From NCBI GenBank assembly GCA_021613335.1, contig JAJTWR010000266.1, positions 2,772,501 through 2,836,500 of the forward strand: DNA of 64,000 nt. Direction: 5' to 3'. Numbering within the stretch: position 1 is the stretch's first letter; every line of letters starts with the position of its first letter. Of the stretch, positions 47,943 through 63,395 are shown one piece after another. Origin of the DNA: Whitmania pigra. Taxonomy: Eukaryota > Annelida > Clitellata > Hirudinida > Haemopidae. A model generated the notes under the pieces. The model was not told the DNA's origin, did not search any database, and was given only the letters and a program-made list of their open reading frames with translations. A program made the translations under genes and the position numbers.

Positions 47943-48305
47943 CCGATCTTTTTGTGGACAGGTGCCCCATGGTCTGCCGGGATCCCAGTGGCATTTTTTA
48001 ACTCCAGGTCACGAAAAAGCATTTCCTGTTCGTAAATGAATGATAACATGGAAACGCTACTTTTTCCTTGGCGATGGATTTTTAACCAAAAAAAAAAACT
48101 CAAAAAAAAAACTCAAAAAGTCCTTCTCCGGCAAAATATTTCGCACGAGGACGTTTGTCTCAATTGAGCGGGAAAGTTCAGAGAAATGAGTCATTATTTG
48201 CAATAGGCCATGGCTTAGAGAGATTGTTATTTATATCTTTGCTGCTATTGTTAATGTTATAATCATTATTTTATTTGTTATTGTTATTATCCCCATTTTG
48301 TCATG

Positions 48306-48348
48306 TATTATTATTATTATTATTATTATATTATTATTATTATTATTA

Positions 48349-48412
<64 letters not shown>

Positions 48413-48447
48413 TATTATTATTATTATTATTATGATTATTATTATTA

Positions 48448-48522
<75 letters not shown>

Positions 48523-48552
48523 ATTATTATTATTATTATTATTATTATTATG

Positions 48553-48611
<59 letters not shown>

Positions 48612-48612
48612 C

Positions 48613-48682
<70 letters not shown>
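48306..48682. repeat. ATT microsatellite, ~375 bp
   Basis: Almost pure (ATT)n with slips and a few GTT, ATG and TAA interruptions. It creates false Ile/Leu/Tyr ORFs on both strands. Confidence 0.98.
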
Positions 48683-49104
48683 GACTCAATCCTAATAAGT
48701 GCAACAAATTGATAATAACGGCCATTAAATTAAAAACATCCTGAACGTTAACATCCCTTTAACGACTTAATAACCGTTATTATTCCAAGAAAGTTGGGGT
48801 TATAAACTGTTAGGATGTTCAACTTAGTTCCTTTATTTTATCGACAAAGAAGTTTAAAATATTTCGAGCTAAAAAGGAAAAAAATCATCTAAAATTTAAA
48901 ATTGTTCTGCAAAATCATCAGAAGGCAGCAAAATAGTCAGAAATAAGTCCAAAGCTTGTGTTTGTCATTTTATGGCCTATCGCTTTAACTAGGGTGATTT
49001 AAATCTGACGTAACAACGACAACGCTAGACGTCTTGAGGATTAAAGTTGATCTTCTTGACGCCGTCAAAACATGTCATGACGTTTTAGTTTGTAGTTTGA
49101 CTGT

Positions 49105-49113
49105 CTTATCATT

Positions 49114-49145
<32 letters not shown>

Positions 49146-49290
49146 TGCTATTATCATTATCATCATCATTATCATTGCTATTATCATTATCATAATCTTC
49201 GTTACCTTCATCGTTATTATCATTGTTATCGTTGCCACTATCACTGCCACTATCATCATCGTCATCATCATCATCATTATCATTACTAAT
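49105..49290. repeat. CAT/ATT/GTT compound triplet array
   Basis: Mixed ATC, ATT and GTT units with local order, flanked by unique DNA. Confidence 0.9.
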
Positions 49291-52200
49291 ATCACAATCA
49301 GTACTTTAAGGTCGAAATCTTGGACTGACTCTGCAAACAAGCGATGCAATTTGTAATCATTTGTGCTGAAATTTAATCACATTAACGACGATTAATTTTT
49401 ATGCCTCCGAAAGTTTTATTAAGAAAAAGTCATTGGTTACTCCGTATCAAAATCTGTTCGGTTTTGAGAAGGAATGTTCAAGCAATTTATTTACTTATTT
49501 ATTTATTTATTCATTCATTCATTCATTCATTTAGTTAGTTAATTGTATATTAATTACTTAGTTAATTTGATTATTTATTTTGTATTATTATATTATGTTA
49601 TATTATTCTGTTTTAAATATTTGTTTTTAGAGATAATTTAAGAAATGAAAAATATTTACTAAGGAAATAAATCAATTAACGACAAAAGATATCAAAATAT
49701 CAAACGATTAATCGTGTTTGCGAATTCTTAAGATTATCAGGTTGCACCTTCTTCAGAATAATAATAATTAATATTTATAACTATATTATATTAATAATAA
49801 TTATAATAACAATAATAATAATTATTAATAATATATATTATAATAACAATAACAATAATTGTTATTATATTAACCTAATAACAACTATCACCTTCGTCAA
49901 TCAATAACGACTTAAAATCTTAAAATTGCAAGTTTAGAGAAGGAATTGTAGTATTTTTTATGAGATCCAAGAATTCCTGTTTTCCAGTCTGAGTCTCGTC
50001 TGTATTTTTCACTTTCCATATCGAACCGAACATTTTTTTTATTTAAATATTTATTTTTATTAGATTATAACACATCCATCAAACGTTGTCAGGAGAGAAT
50101 TTAATTCAATGAATCGTTAATGGTATGTCATTGAATTATTAATAAATGAGGATGAATGATCGTGATCATTATTATCATCATCGTCGTAATCATAATTCAT
50201 CATCCTTAATCATCATGTTAATGACATCCTAATTATTTCAAATCACCAGAAAATCAAATGCATCGACTGTTAATGAGCAGTCGGATCTAATCATTTCATC
50301 GCTTCATCACACGAACAGGAAAAGTTGCAATCAAGATCGATTCCATATCTTCAATGGATCTTCATCAAGTCTGTGACGACGACGACGACGACGACGATGA
50401 TGATGATGATACTGCTGACGACAATGTATGATAATGATTGCGATGACGTCATGCGTGCACCTAAGATGGCCAAAGAAAACTTATTAAGCAACGTTCGATC
50501 AACATTCAACTTCACTTTCAAGTTCATTTTCCACTTCATTTACAAGTTCATTTACAAGTTCATGTTCAACGGAATCCTCGTTGAAAAGACCTTTTCACGT
50601 GGACTCTTTCAAGCTCAACGAAGTCACTAAAAGTGAAGAATTGAGTGTTGACAGCCTAACAGAACGAAAAGAATTTTGAAGTATTAAGCATTTCTTGAAT
50701 GAGTTCAATTCTTCTGCTCGAGATGAGAGTCCTCCATCTGATTGGTGGTCGGTCATCCGAGACGAAGTGAGTTGTATTGTTTGAAAGAGTTACACCATCG
50801 CCTCACTCGATCCATTTGAATTCCAAATAGTTGACGTTTGTGATCAATTAGTCCTCATCAAGCTTACCTCAAAAAGTATGCCACGATCAAATCGATATAA
50901 TTATTACCACCATTATTACCATCATCATCATCCGTCCATGCCATCACCACCATCATCAACAGTATCATCGCCATCATTGAAGGAAGCTCCGATAATTGGT
51001 TAACAGTTCGATTCAGTTATTATAAATGTATAGTAACATTAATTAATATAAATTAATAAATAAATGTTCGCATAATTATGTAGTAATATTATAATCATGT
51101 AGTTAACTACAATGTCACTTTAATTAACGACAAAGTCATTATTATTAACTTCAAAGTAGTTCAATTAGCTACAAAGTCACTATAAGTTACTACAAAATCA
51201 CTGTAATTAGCTGCAAAGTCATTATTAAAATTGCTATTATCTTTAATGTTATTGTACACTATTACGTTTATCAATAATAAAAAACACATTCGATTAAATA
51301 AATTTTGATTTTGTCATTGATTAGCTTTTAATAGCTTGTGAAGCTATCTCATTGCTTGTGATTACTTTTTAAATATTTCCTCTATGCCACAGGCATCGTA
51401 ATCATCGTAATTAACCTTTAATCTTCACCATCATCGTCGTCATCTTCCTCGTCATCGTCGTCGTCGTCATCGTCATCAACATCATCATCATCATCACCGT
51501 CACCGCCAAGGCAATTATCATAATCATAATCATAATTGAGAGACAGGACTCCTTAATGATTTTGTGGATCATGACAAACGACATCCTTCTGTAGAGGACG
51601 TTTCAGCGTTGTCTTCGTCGTCATGACAACGGAGGCGCCGCCATTGTTTGGACTGCTATGAGCACTTGTCATCAATGGCGAAAATCCATTCCTCCCGTCT
51701 GGTTTTAATTGGAAATGGAAAATTCCAGTCTAAAGATAACTTCATTTGCATATTTTAAAAGACAATGGATTTCATTTAAATATTATTAATAAATACAAAT
51801 AAGTAATTGTTAAGTAATATTGTCCAATTTCCAGTAACCAATCGGATGGCACAACGGAATAAATGATGAATATGTGTTCGCATTCAAAGAAATTCTGACA
51901 TTTTAAAAGACATTTTAAAATATGCAAACGCTGAAATCCGCGAAAACTGCGTCAGAAACTTTCGAAACTCTCGCGAAATGCCAAATCGTTGATGCGTGAA
52001 CGGGGTTGTTACGGAGGCTTATCAAGCGCGAGATTCCGGACACGTTTTTCCGGCGCACCCCGCGTCACGCTCCGCTGGGTTCTAAGGCAACAACCTGACT
52101 TAAAAGTTGAAATTAAATTTCCCGACAACGAAGAAAACTTTAAAAGAAAATCTGGTTCCTTTCTTATCGTTATCAGGAGCGCAGGGATTGGAGGCACCAT

Positions 52201-53161
52201 CTGTCGGTTCTCAATAACTTATTCAATATTCATGATGAGGCCATGAAAGGAGATGACGACGACGACGACGAAGATGGTGTGCAATGTCATCGTCATCATA
52301 ACCACAGGCAAGACCTTCCATTAAGTTTAATGTCACCTTCTTCATTCTGCTTTACAAAGCACGGAACAAGAAAGCAATGATTCAGAAGCCCTTTCCATGC
52401 AAATTTACTCAACGTTTTTTCTCATTATGTTGCGCAATTCCCAACCAGTTGCGTAAACACGACTAAATGTACAGTGTTATTTACTGCTCCTTTTTGACGC
52501 CGTTATTTCTCGCGCCTCGTGTTATGAGGAAGACATTTAGCGCCGAATTTCCGCCCTCCTATCTCCACTTGCGTCAGACGAGTTACAAGGTTCTCGGGGT
52601 TTTTTGAGGCGCCAAATTAAAAAAAATATCAATTTCATCATCTCAATTTCTTTCCAAAGATCGAAACTCAAGTGGCTAGGCTGGCATTTCGTCACCATCG
52701 TTATCATAATGGTCACCGTCATTATCGTCATCGTCATCACCATCACCCTCACCGACAACGTCAACGTCATCGTCATCGTCACGTCATCGTCATGCCATCG
52801 CCATCACCAAAGGTCACCGTCATTATCGTCATCGTCATCATCAAAAGCATCATCAGCAGCAGTATCATTTTCATTCCATACAGTGTCATCGTCATCATCC
52901 TTACCACCCCTTCTCCATCATCATTATCAACTCCTTTCTGCATTTGCACTCCAACTTGAAATCAATCCAAGGGAATGCTTTTAGATCGCCGAGGGTCTCG
53001 TCATAATCGGTCAACAACACCTGGAAGGGTAGTGGTCTCCCGTGGTCATCCATCAATGGGGGAGCACTTAATCGGTCAAGGAGATATTCGTTGGAATGTT
53101 TTTTATCTATTCATTCCGAACTAATCTCAAGGCATCAATAAAGGAGCATTTAGATCTAACA

Positions 53162-53164
<3 letters not shown>
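49291..53164. other. Intergenic with scattered short triplet arrays
   Basis: No gene recognised. Short arrays: (ATTT)n/(ATTC)n ~49490-49532, (GAC/GAT)n 50383-50411, (CGT/CAT)n 51426-51506, (GAC)n 52256-52272, CATCGTC-rich 52690-52860. A TTCATTTACAAG-type repeat lies at ~50500-50565. ORFs here derive from the arrays. Confidence 0.6.

Positions 53165-53254
<90 letters not shown>
53165..53254. repeat. AAT microsatellite
   Basis: About 29 AAT units with one slip. Confidence 0.97.
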
Positions 53255-53255
<1 letters not shown>

Positions 53256-53615
53256 TTTAAAAAAATAGAAAAAATAATAATAATGATGATATTCATATTA
53301 ATAAAAGATATTTATAATAACAATAACAATAATGTGAATAATACCATTCTAACAATGACATCATTGTAATTGTTGTTATTGTCATATTTAACAGGTAATT
53401 ATTATGTTATAATTAGAACAGCAATGCTGTAATAATAAATGTTGCGCCGGTGTAACTAATAAGTACATTAACTGTAACTGAAAGATTATTACTATTATTA
53501 TTATTATTATTAAATTAAATTAAATTAATATATTAATAATATATTATAGCATATATTATAAATAATAATTTTTTTTTTTCAGGTTTGAATTCGTTTATTC
53601 GATAATGTTATTATT

Positions 53616-54128
<513 letters not shown>

Positions 54129-54655
54129 TTGTTCTGGGGTTTATGTGGCTCGTCTTACTATAGCTCTTATTCGATTTTTTTTCTAATTGTGCTTCGGCCT
54201 TGTCAGCCATATTTTTTTGTTTTTTTTTAATCTTCGGTAAAACATTGTTTTCTTTTGTGCATTGTGCATTGTAATTAACAGCTGTAATCCTAGATGCGAT
54301 TTCTTTTGCAACATTAACAAATTTAAACCACGCTCCGGAACAAACGAATAAAAAAGGACTTTGAGTCAACCTTTTAAGGCGCTCACACGCACTGCGTCAG
54401 AGGCGCGAATAAAGACTTAATTATATCAGCATCCGCTTTTCCATAACTTGAGTTTAAAAACACCTCTGCTGAGTGAACGAAGCGAATCCAAATATTTGAA
54501 GACATGTTGCGTCTTGGTAACTTATAATTTGCTCTTTATTTGGGTGGTTCTTGTGGGACCTTATTGGGAACTAAAATTGGTTTATTTTTAGTAGACGAAG
54601 TATTCTCGATTTATATTAAAAGTGTTTACGTTTTATTTTTATTTTAAATTAAAAT

Positions 54656-54670
54656 ATATAAATAAATACA

Positions 54671-54737
<67 letters not shown>

Positions 54738-54739
54738 AT
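54656..54739. repeat. (AAAT)n tetranucleotide microsatellite
   Basis: About 20 AAAT units, with imperfect units at the 5' end. Confidence 0.97.
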
Positions 54740-55168
54740 TATCTTGACTAATCAGATACTGGTCTGCTGGACATTTTCTTCAATCTTGGGATGTCTCGGT
54801 TATGGGTCCTGGTTTTTAATCAGAAGTTGATTAGATCACAATTTATTAGAATTTTTTCCCCATATTTGGGGGCACGCTTTGGACTGAGATAAATTTGAAT
54901 TTAAATTCAAAGTTTTCTAAGTAAACGAATAAATAAATGTAAATGCTTGTGCCTTTTACAAAATGTATCTTCAATGTTTAAATCATGTTTAAAGAAAAAC
55001 ACACCTGCTCGCTGACTAAATAACTGGATTAAGAGAAATGAATAAAAATATTTATCACTTAAACAGTGTGAAGAATTTGAAGCTTTTTGGTAGCTCTTAA
55101 CGGGCCAATGTCAGATGTTGAAATGAAGTAGGTAATTATAACTATGATATATTGCTATCATTTTTGCA

Positions 55169-55259
55169 ATGATGATGATGATGATGATTATCGTTATTGT
55201 TATCATTATCATTATCATTATCATCATTATTATTATTATCATTGTTATTATTATTATCA

Positions 55260-55347
<88 letters not shown>

Positions 55348-55361
55348 GATTATTATTATTA

Positions 55362-55396
<35 letters not shown>

Positions 55397-55406
55397 ATTA
55401 TTATTA

Positions 55407-55444
<38 letters not shown>

Positions 55445-55445
55445 G

Positions 55446-55479
<34 letters not shown>

Positions 55480-55573
55480 TATTATTATTATTATATTATT
55501 ATTATTATTATGATTATTATTATTATGATATTATTATTATTGATTATTATTATTAGTATTATTATTATTATGA

Positions 55574-55609
<36 letters not shown>
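55169..55609. repeat. GAT to ATT microsatellite, ~440 bp
   Basis: Short (GAT)n start grading through ATC/GTT units into nearly pure (ATT)n with ATG, GTT and slip variants. Confidence 0.98.
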
Positions 55610-57290
55610 ATAACGATAGATAGCATACGGATTTGTTCCGGATGTTTGTACTAATTAATATTTATCACTCAATTATTAATTATATCATCCTTTTTTAATC
55701 GCATCACTTTCTTATCAGATTTGTGGATGATTCTCGGAAAATAAAATTCTCCAGCATGTCACCAAAAACCCCCTCCCTTTCTATAAGCACTCATTATTCA
55801 AATATTATTTATTCAAGTATTTTATGTATGTATATATTTTTTAAATAATTACCTTTTTATACCTGCAGTTTCTACTCTTTTGATGGTCTCATTTGTCTTC
55901 TATAATCTTGGTTCTAAAATGAGTGTCCACTAATAAAGTGGATAATAAAATAAACCATATTTTGGTTATGTATTTGCTGCACCATTAGGATGTAAAGCCA
56001 TACCTTTTCACTAGTTTATTCATTAAAATAATAATTCATTTATTTAAAATGGACAAGGTTTGCCTAAAGTTAACTCTTAAGTTAAATTGATAAAATAATA
56101 ATACTTAAATATTAACTATGTTTTCTTTAAAACACCGCCGCCGAGGATTTTCAAGGGCTTCTTAATATTTTACAAGCAATGAATACAACAGTGATAGAAC
56201 AATGATTTTTTGGATGGTTCGAAGAGGACCAAAACTCTCAAATTGATTAATTATCGAATTGATTAATTAATTACAAAAAAGTTAGAAACGTGATTTCGAT
56301 GGCGTATCAACATTACAGCCAAAATAACGAAATAAAAATTTAAAAAAAAATTATTTAAAAAAAATTATCAATAAAAATAAAAAAGTAATTATTAAAATAA
56401 ATTATCAAAAAAAAATTATTTAAAAAAATATCAATCACGGCCGCCTCTAAGTTTTCAAATTGATTTCACCAGATAAAATTAACAGTGACACCTAACAAAA
56501 TAATACTAATAATAATAGCAATAATTTCACCGGTGTTCTTAATATTAATAACTAAATTTTATTTAATCAAGTTTATGGAATTATATTGACTTGTAAATTT
56601 AGGGTTTAGAATTTTTAGTCAATTTCAGGAACAAGTTTATTTGTTAATTTATTTTGACCAATGAAAATGGAGAGATAATAGACTCTTGACTTTATACTTG
56701 TAGTTTATCATCATTATCATCATCATCATCATTTCAGTAATATCTTAATTACACGACGAATTTCCTAATAAGAAAGAGTATTTGTTGATTAAGCTGTTGC
56801 AATTAGTTTCACCATTCATCCAACCAATGGCACGCCTTTCCTATTAATTATCCAACGCTGATTGGCTCGTGGGATTAAGTGTAATTAAAAGTCTATAAAT
56901 GGTATAATATAATTATGAACACTGTAATTATTGGTGCATTATTACTACCAGTATTACTTATTATTATAATTAATTGTCATTACAGGTATTTATTTGACCG
57001 TTAACAAAGTTTTAAATCTTATTAATATTTATAGTAATAATACGATTAATATATTTAATATATTAACATAATCAATTTACAGTTGGTGTGTGAGATGTCG
57101 AGAGAGGATGATTTGAGTGTTCAGAAGTGCATGACTCATCTGGTACCTGGTTGATGAGCGCCGTGATGGATCATCATCAATAGCTTATGCCATGACAATA
57201 ATAGAAATAAAGAGAATAATAATAATGATGTTGCAAAATAATAATATTAATAAGTGGTCATAATAATTTTGAGATATTAATGTGGCTTAA
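55610..57290. other. Intergenic, AT-rich, no gene
   Basis: A-rich tandem-like stretch (AAATTATTTAAAAAA, ~56337-56430) and a short CAT array (~56709-56731). Nothing else recognised. Confidence 0.6.
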
Positions 57291-57674
<384 letters not shown>

Positions 57675-58149
57675 TCATGAAATAATTAATAGAAATTATG
57701 AAAATTATAATAACATCACCGTAACGACGAAGATTAAGTTGTTGTTGTTGATGATGATGATGATGATTATAATGATAGTGACATCAACGAAGTCTCTGTT
57801 GTAAGTGTTGTTCACAAGTTAGACTCGTGTTCATTCAACACAGAAGTTGAGACAATGTTAAAAATTAAAAAAAATGAGAATACATTAAGAGGATGCAGGA
57901 ATCAATTGCTATGATTATATTTTAATGCGGACTTAAATTGTATTTAAAAAGTCGTTGCAATTACAATTATAATTTTATATTTAATTACAATTATAATTAA
58001 AAATTTAATTAAAAATTAATATAATTTTAAATTTAAATACAATTAAAATTTTGTTTTTTTATTACAATTACATTCTATTTCAGTTAATTTTGATGTTATT
58101 ACATTCTCAATTTCATTAAACTTTCAATCTTTTCGATGTAATTTAAATC

Positions 58150-58263
58150 ATGTGTTTAATCGAAGCTGATGAAGTTGAAGATATTGAAGTTGATGAAGTC
58201 GAAGTTATTGAAGTTGATGAAGCTGATGAAGTTGTAGTTGCTGAAGTTGATAGCATCGGATGA
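58150..58263 (+). repeat. Degenerate GAAGTTGAT tandem repeat
   Basis: 9-bp-like units (GAAGTTGAT and variants) repeated about ten times. They read as a 37-codon acidic ORF from the ATG at 58150 to the TGA at 58263 (EVDEVEVIEVDEA pattern). More likely a minisatellite than a gene. Confidence 0.8.
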
Positions 58264-58428
58264 TTCTTTGTTCAAAACCCTGATAACAACCCTCAGCCAG
58301 TAAAAAGCAGCATTAAACTTGAATTTCTTGACTCATCACGAAACAAAGGAGAATCCAGTTTTTAACTTCATTTAGAAATAATTTCCGCCCTTGATTTGTT
58401 TGGATAACCGTGTTTATTGTAATTTAAA

Positions 58429-58429
<1 letters not shown>

Positions 58430-58516
<87 letters not shown>
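58430..58516. repeat. AAT microsatellite
   Basis: About 29 uninterrupted AAT units. Confidence 0.98.
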
Positions 58517-58517
<1 letters not shown>

Positions 58518-60003
58518 CAGTGTGTCACATGAGATAAAAATTTTCCCAGGCAGACATAATATCACGTAATTGTTGAGAAAGTGGTTGCAATTTAATAAAA
58601 AAAAAGGAGCAAAATGCTCTTAAAGTCATATTTACTGCAGTCAAATAATGATTGTTTTCGTTTAAAAATTAAATCCTCCAAGTTAAACTTTAGCTTTTTC
58701 AGAAAATCTGAGAATGACTCAAAGGTTCAGTTCGACTGATGTGGAGGATTAGGATTCAAGTTCAGGGTTTTTAACTTTGTTTGAGTCGTAAGACCACAAC
58801 CCTTCAAAAGGGCCGTAAAATGTCAGAGGTCATTTCGCCGTGAGTAAGTTTTAAATAAACAGCTCGACGTTCTAAGAAACACGTTGTTAAAAAGCCAAAA
58901 CAACAACAACAACGAGAACACGAAATCAAGTTAAATGATGGGAAAATTTGCAGAGTTCTTGATTGAGAACAACTTCCGCAACTAAAATGGCAGCCACAAC
59001 CAAAACAGCACCATCACCATCAACAACGACGAACAACAACAACAGCAACAACAACAACAACATCGTCAATGGATTCACCATCCAAAAGAGGGAAAAATCC
59101 AAACGGATTAACAAAAACAAGATTTTCATTATTTTTTTTATGAACCTCAACGATTTAGTCATCATCGATTAGGGCGTAGTAGGACTAAGAACAAGAGTTA
59201 GAAGGGAATATTATTTTTTTTTTTAGAATGTTGATCTCGATAACTAATAGTAATAATAATAATGTCATAAATTATTAAAGGTTAAGTTATTGTTGTTATT
59301 AATATATAAAAAAATTGATTCTCCTGTTTTTGCGTTATCCATGTTTTAAGAAACACAACAGCAACAAGTTCACCACTAGCAGTTACAACACCAACAACAT
59401 CAAATACAGGTACAACAATGGCTTTAAAAAGACCAGATTTTCAGATCAATCCGCCAATTTTGTTTGGTTCCATCCAGTGACAAGAACTTCCTGACACGAA
59501 TTTTGTATCGAGCAGAATGCTATTAATTTATTTTTGTTTTGACCTTTTATTTATTTCTTATCCTTTTATATAACGTTAATTGTAAGGAATAAGAGTTTAA
59601 TTACAGTGACTTATGTCCTCATCAGGTAACTTCAATTTTGAAGCTAACTTTCCCTGAATACGAAAGTTTTGAGGGCAGAGTAAAAAAACCCCCGATGGAT
59701 CGATGTTGCAAATGTAAGGATGAGGGGGGCTATCTGCGGGCCAACCATGTCCATGTACATCCACTTTTGCAAGGCGGACAGACGATTTGACGAAGGAGCA
59801 TCTGATTGCTGATCTAAGACTGTCATGGAATTGTGCTGAGAGAGTGATGAACAGGTATGAAGATGCGTGACCTTTTGAAAGACTTGAAGATGAAAATGTT
59901 TGGAAAATTTGTAGTCTGTTATTTGTGTAACCATTGAAGATTGTGAAGAATAAGATGAAAAAATATAATAACCACAATAACAATATATATAATACTACTA
60001 CTG
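58517..60003. other. Intergenic, with a GC-richer unassigned block at 59600-59935
   Basis: No gene supported. The block 59600-59935 is less AT-rich and keeps a minus-strand ORF open (59597-59983), but no domain or family is recognisable; the ORF start is low-complexity hydrophobic. Confidence 0.5.
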
Positions 60004-60034
60004 CTAATAATAATAATAATAATAATAATAATAA

Positions 60035-60078
<44 letters not shown>

Positions 60079-60206
60079 TAATAATAATAATAATATATAA
60101 TAATAATAATAATATAATAATAATAATATAATAATAATAATAATAATAATAATAAGAATAATAATAATATAATAATAATAATAATAATAATAAGAATAAT
60201 AATAAG

Positions 60207-60243
<37 letters not shown>

Positions 60244-60254
60244 GAATAATAATA

Positions 60255-60324
<70 letters not shown>

Positions 60325-60331
60325 TAATAAT

Positions 60332-60392
<61 letters not shown>
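60004..60392. repeat. AAT microsatellite with AAG variants, ~390 bp
   Basis: (AAT)n with AAG units about every 30-60 bases in the left half and several slips. Confidence 0.98.
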
Positions 60393-60395
<3 letters not shown>

Positions 60396-62325
60396 TGGGG
60401 GAGAGCAAGAGTGATGTGGTTAAATATTAATTTCTTGAGTTTATAAAGCATATAAAGGTTCATATAACAAGAGTTAATTAATGAATTAACTACGAATTAA
60501 TAAAAAAAATTAATTAAAAGCAAACAAATTTAAGAAATTTAGACCAAAAGATTTGGAAAACTTTTTCAGAGAAAAATAATTGAAATAATACCTTCGAACT
60601 CACAAAGGCTGTTCATGAAATTGCTCGTTGTGCTGAATAAATGGCTTAATGAAGAACAGAACAATGGGTGAATGAATGACTGAATGAGAGAATTATTTGA
60701 GATGTCGAGTAATGCTTGACAAATCAAAAAAATATTTTTTAAAACTACTTTTTTCGATTAATGACTTTGAATAGAATCTTAAAAGTGATTAAATTATATA
60801 AAATTAATACTATAACCAACTAATACGATACAATAGAATTTATTATTAATTATAAAAAGACATAAATATATATTGAAATAACCCGGGGGTCCGCAAATAA
60901 GCAAGTTAACTAATAAGTTTATTAGAGCAAGTATTCAGTTAACGGAACTGAATAACAGAAGTTTAAGTGTTTAAAGAATGAGGTACTTAAGGATGCAAAT
61001 GGATCTTTAGACTTCTAAGTTGTCTGGACTCTCGCTGATTGTCAGGTGATTAGCGAGAATGCTTTCTGTAGCAATAACAGCGACATCACATGCACGAAAA
61101 AGATACCAAACATAATTAATATAAATTTAATTTTAGCAATATATTAATTAAGTTAATTAATTTCAAAAACTAAGTTTACAATAATATGTTAATTAAAAAA
61201 TTATCAATCTAGAAATCCCACTCCGTGAATGAATGTCCTTAATGCAAGTAATCACAGTTCGTTCGGATTTTTTTAAAATTGAATTTTTACGGTAAAAAGA
61301 TAAATTATTTTTTTTATTATAAATTCAAACGTCGGCCACTTTTAAGTTCGAAACTAGTTATAAAAATTTAATCCTAAATTTACGGCATCAAATATAAAAT
61401 CCTGAATGCTTTGATCTCCAAACGTTTAACTGTTTTTAAATTAATATTTTTGTTCCTGAATATGAATTTTAGATTTTATAATTGCAACTGAATTATTACT
61501 AATGACTAGAATAACTGAATAATTTCTAACTCAAAGAAATAGGTCTCATTCTTGCGGCTTCAGAAAAATAAACTAAATTCGTAAAAGTTGCCATTTTTCT
61601 GGTGAAGCCTTGATGGTTTCTTTATAATAAATTTTTTTTTCTTAAAAACATGATGGCGATGTTTAGATACGCCGAGGTATTTCTTTCCTCTTGAAACTTA
61701 TTTTCAAGGAATTGATGGGAAAAAAATAAAAATAAAAATAAACTGCGCTTTTACAATTCTGCAATTTTTCAATATTCGTCGAAATATTTTGTTTTTGTTA
61801 ATTTTAAACATTATTATCATTTGAAATGCAAATTCAACCGTAATTTAAACATTTTTGTGTTATTTGAGTAAATTGTCAATTAATTCATTTTCAATTAAGT
61901 TAAATTTTTAAACGGATATCAAATTAAATAAGTAATAACTTTGTTCCCGTAATTGTATCATAAAATTTATAATATTTATAATTACTATATTATTATGTAC
62001 ACGAATATTCAGAAAGCAGTAGATATTATTTTGGATTTTATGTTTCAAACATGATGAGAGGACATAAAAGATAAAAATATCTTTCATTCACAGATTTGGA
62101 GTGGTTGTAAATAATTTAGGCTCCACCGTAATTTTTGGCGGTAGAGAGTTATATTTTTATTTCTTGTTTATTTAAGACATTCTGTAAATACACATTCTAC
62201 AATTTTTCGGTCAGATAATATTTCTCACAAATGCAATAATAACAACAATAATAATAATAGAGTTTATGTTAATAAATCTGGCAAAGGTTGCAAGAGATAA
62301 TTACGTAATTTTTAGAAATTATTTT
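60393..62325. other. Intergenic, AT-rich, no gene
   Basis: Long AT-rich tract with T and A runs; no ORF, RNA gene or repeat of note seen. Confidence 0.6.
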
Positions 62326-62329
62326 GAAA

Positions 62330-62500
62330 ATTGGTTTATTATTATTATTATCATTATTATTTTTAACGCGTAAAAATCCAAGCACCAAGTCGAAGGCAAT
62401 TTGATGCTGACTAACTCTCTTAATTACGAGCCAGGATTTGAACCAGTGCATACAGATTTACCATCAAAAGATTTTCTAATGATGCAGAAAATAAGTCCGC
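62330..62500 (-). mobile_element. SINE-like element with B box and AAT tail
   Basis: Read on the minus strand: TTTTGATGGTAAATC, then a B-box-like GGTTCAAATCC (~62435), a unique body of ~80 bases, and a 3' end TTTTTACGCG passing into AAT/GAT triplets (~62337-62362). The upstream half has no clear A box. Different body from the 24.9 kb family. Confidence 0.45.
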
Positions 62501-63281
62501 TTATAAACGATAAATAGGTAATTGAATAATCTGTTCATTGCCAATTATCGACCAATCTGTCCGTAGACTAATCAAGAAATATTAATTTTTAATAATTATA
62601 ATGATGTATTATTATAATTAGAGTTGCTACGTATTATTATGATGTGATATTTTATTTATTTGCAATTGTATATTTTAACCGTTTGATTCATTTACTTTTT
62701 TGTCGATCTATTGGATGTTAATTTGGTTTATAAGTTAGATAATAAAATCCTTTATAATATTTAGAAAGCGATCTAATTTTAAGGCCTGTTTTTTTAATTT
62801 TTATTTTTATTTTGATGGTCCATGGTTAGGAAGTGGTTATGTAGTGGTTACGTAATGGTGGTAGTGGTAATAGTTGCAGCGGTGAAATCTGTTGCATCGA
62901 TCTGATATTCTTGTAGGTGGTATTGAGCGATATCGTGATAATATGTTGATGATATTTTAATAAATAGACACTCGTATAATTCCACATTATTATGAGCGAC
63001 ATATTAACGTGAGCGATATTACGTTAATATACGATTATATATATATATATTATATTAATATTATTATTATATCAATTATATTATATATTATTATATTAAT
63101 ATGAGCGACACTTCGAAGATGCGCAGAAAACGACGATAAGGAATTATTTACAGTTTTCCTGATAAATTTTTTTTATCGCACAAGAGTCAATTTCCGATTG
63201 ACCACGTGACACAAGGCATCCATCGAGAGTATGTGATGCTCCTGAAGTCGGCGTTATCATCGTCAATGTCAAATGTCAAAT
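62501..63281. other. Intergenic, no gene
   Basis: AT-rich; (AT)n at ~63038-63052 and a GTGGTTA/GTGGTAA cluster at 62832-62870. Nothing else recognised. Confidence 0.6.
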
Positions 63282-63395
63282 GTCATCATCATCATCGTCG
63301 TCATCAACATCATCATCCTCAACGTCATCATCATCATCATCCTCATCATCCCCAGCGTCGTCATGGTCATCATCATCATCATTCGCCATCGTTTC
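63282..63395. repeat. CAT/CGT triplet array
   Basis: (CATCAT) with CGT and CCT variants; source of false His/Ser/Ile ORFs. Confidence 0.95.

Noticed and set aside
48275..48725. Long Ile/Leu/Tyr/Asn ORFs
   Set aside because: Translations of the ATT microsatellite in several frames; no non-repeat coding content.
55144..55513. Poly-Tyr and poly-Ile ORFs
   Set aside because: Translations of the ATT microsatellite.
60004..60408. 134-codon minus-strand ORF
   Set aside because: Translation of the AAT array.
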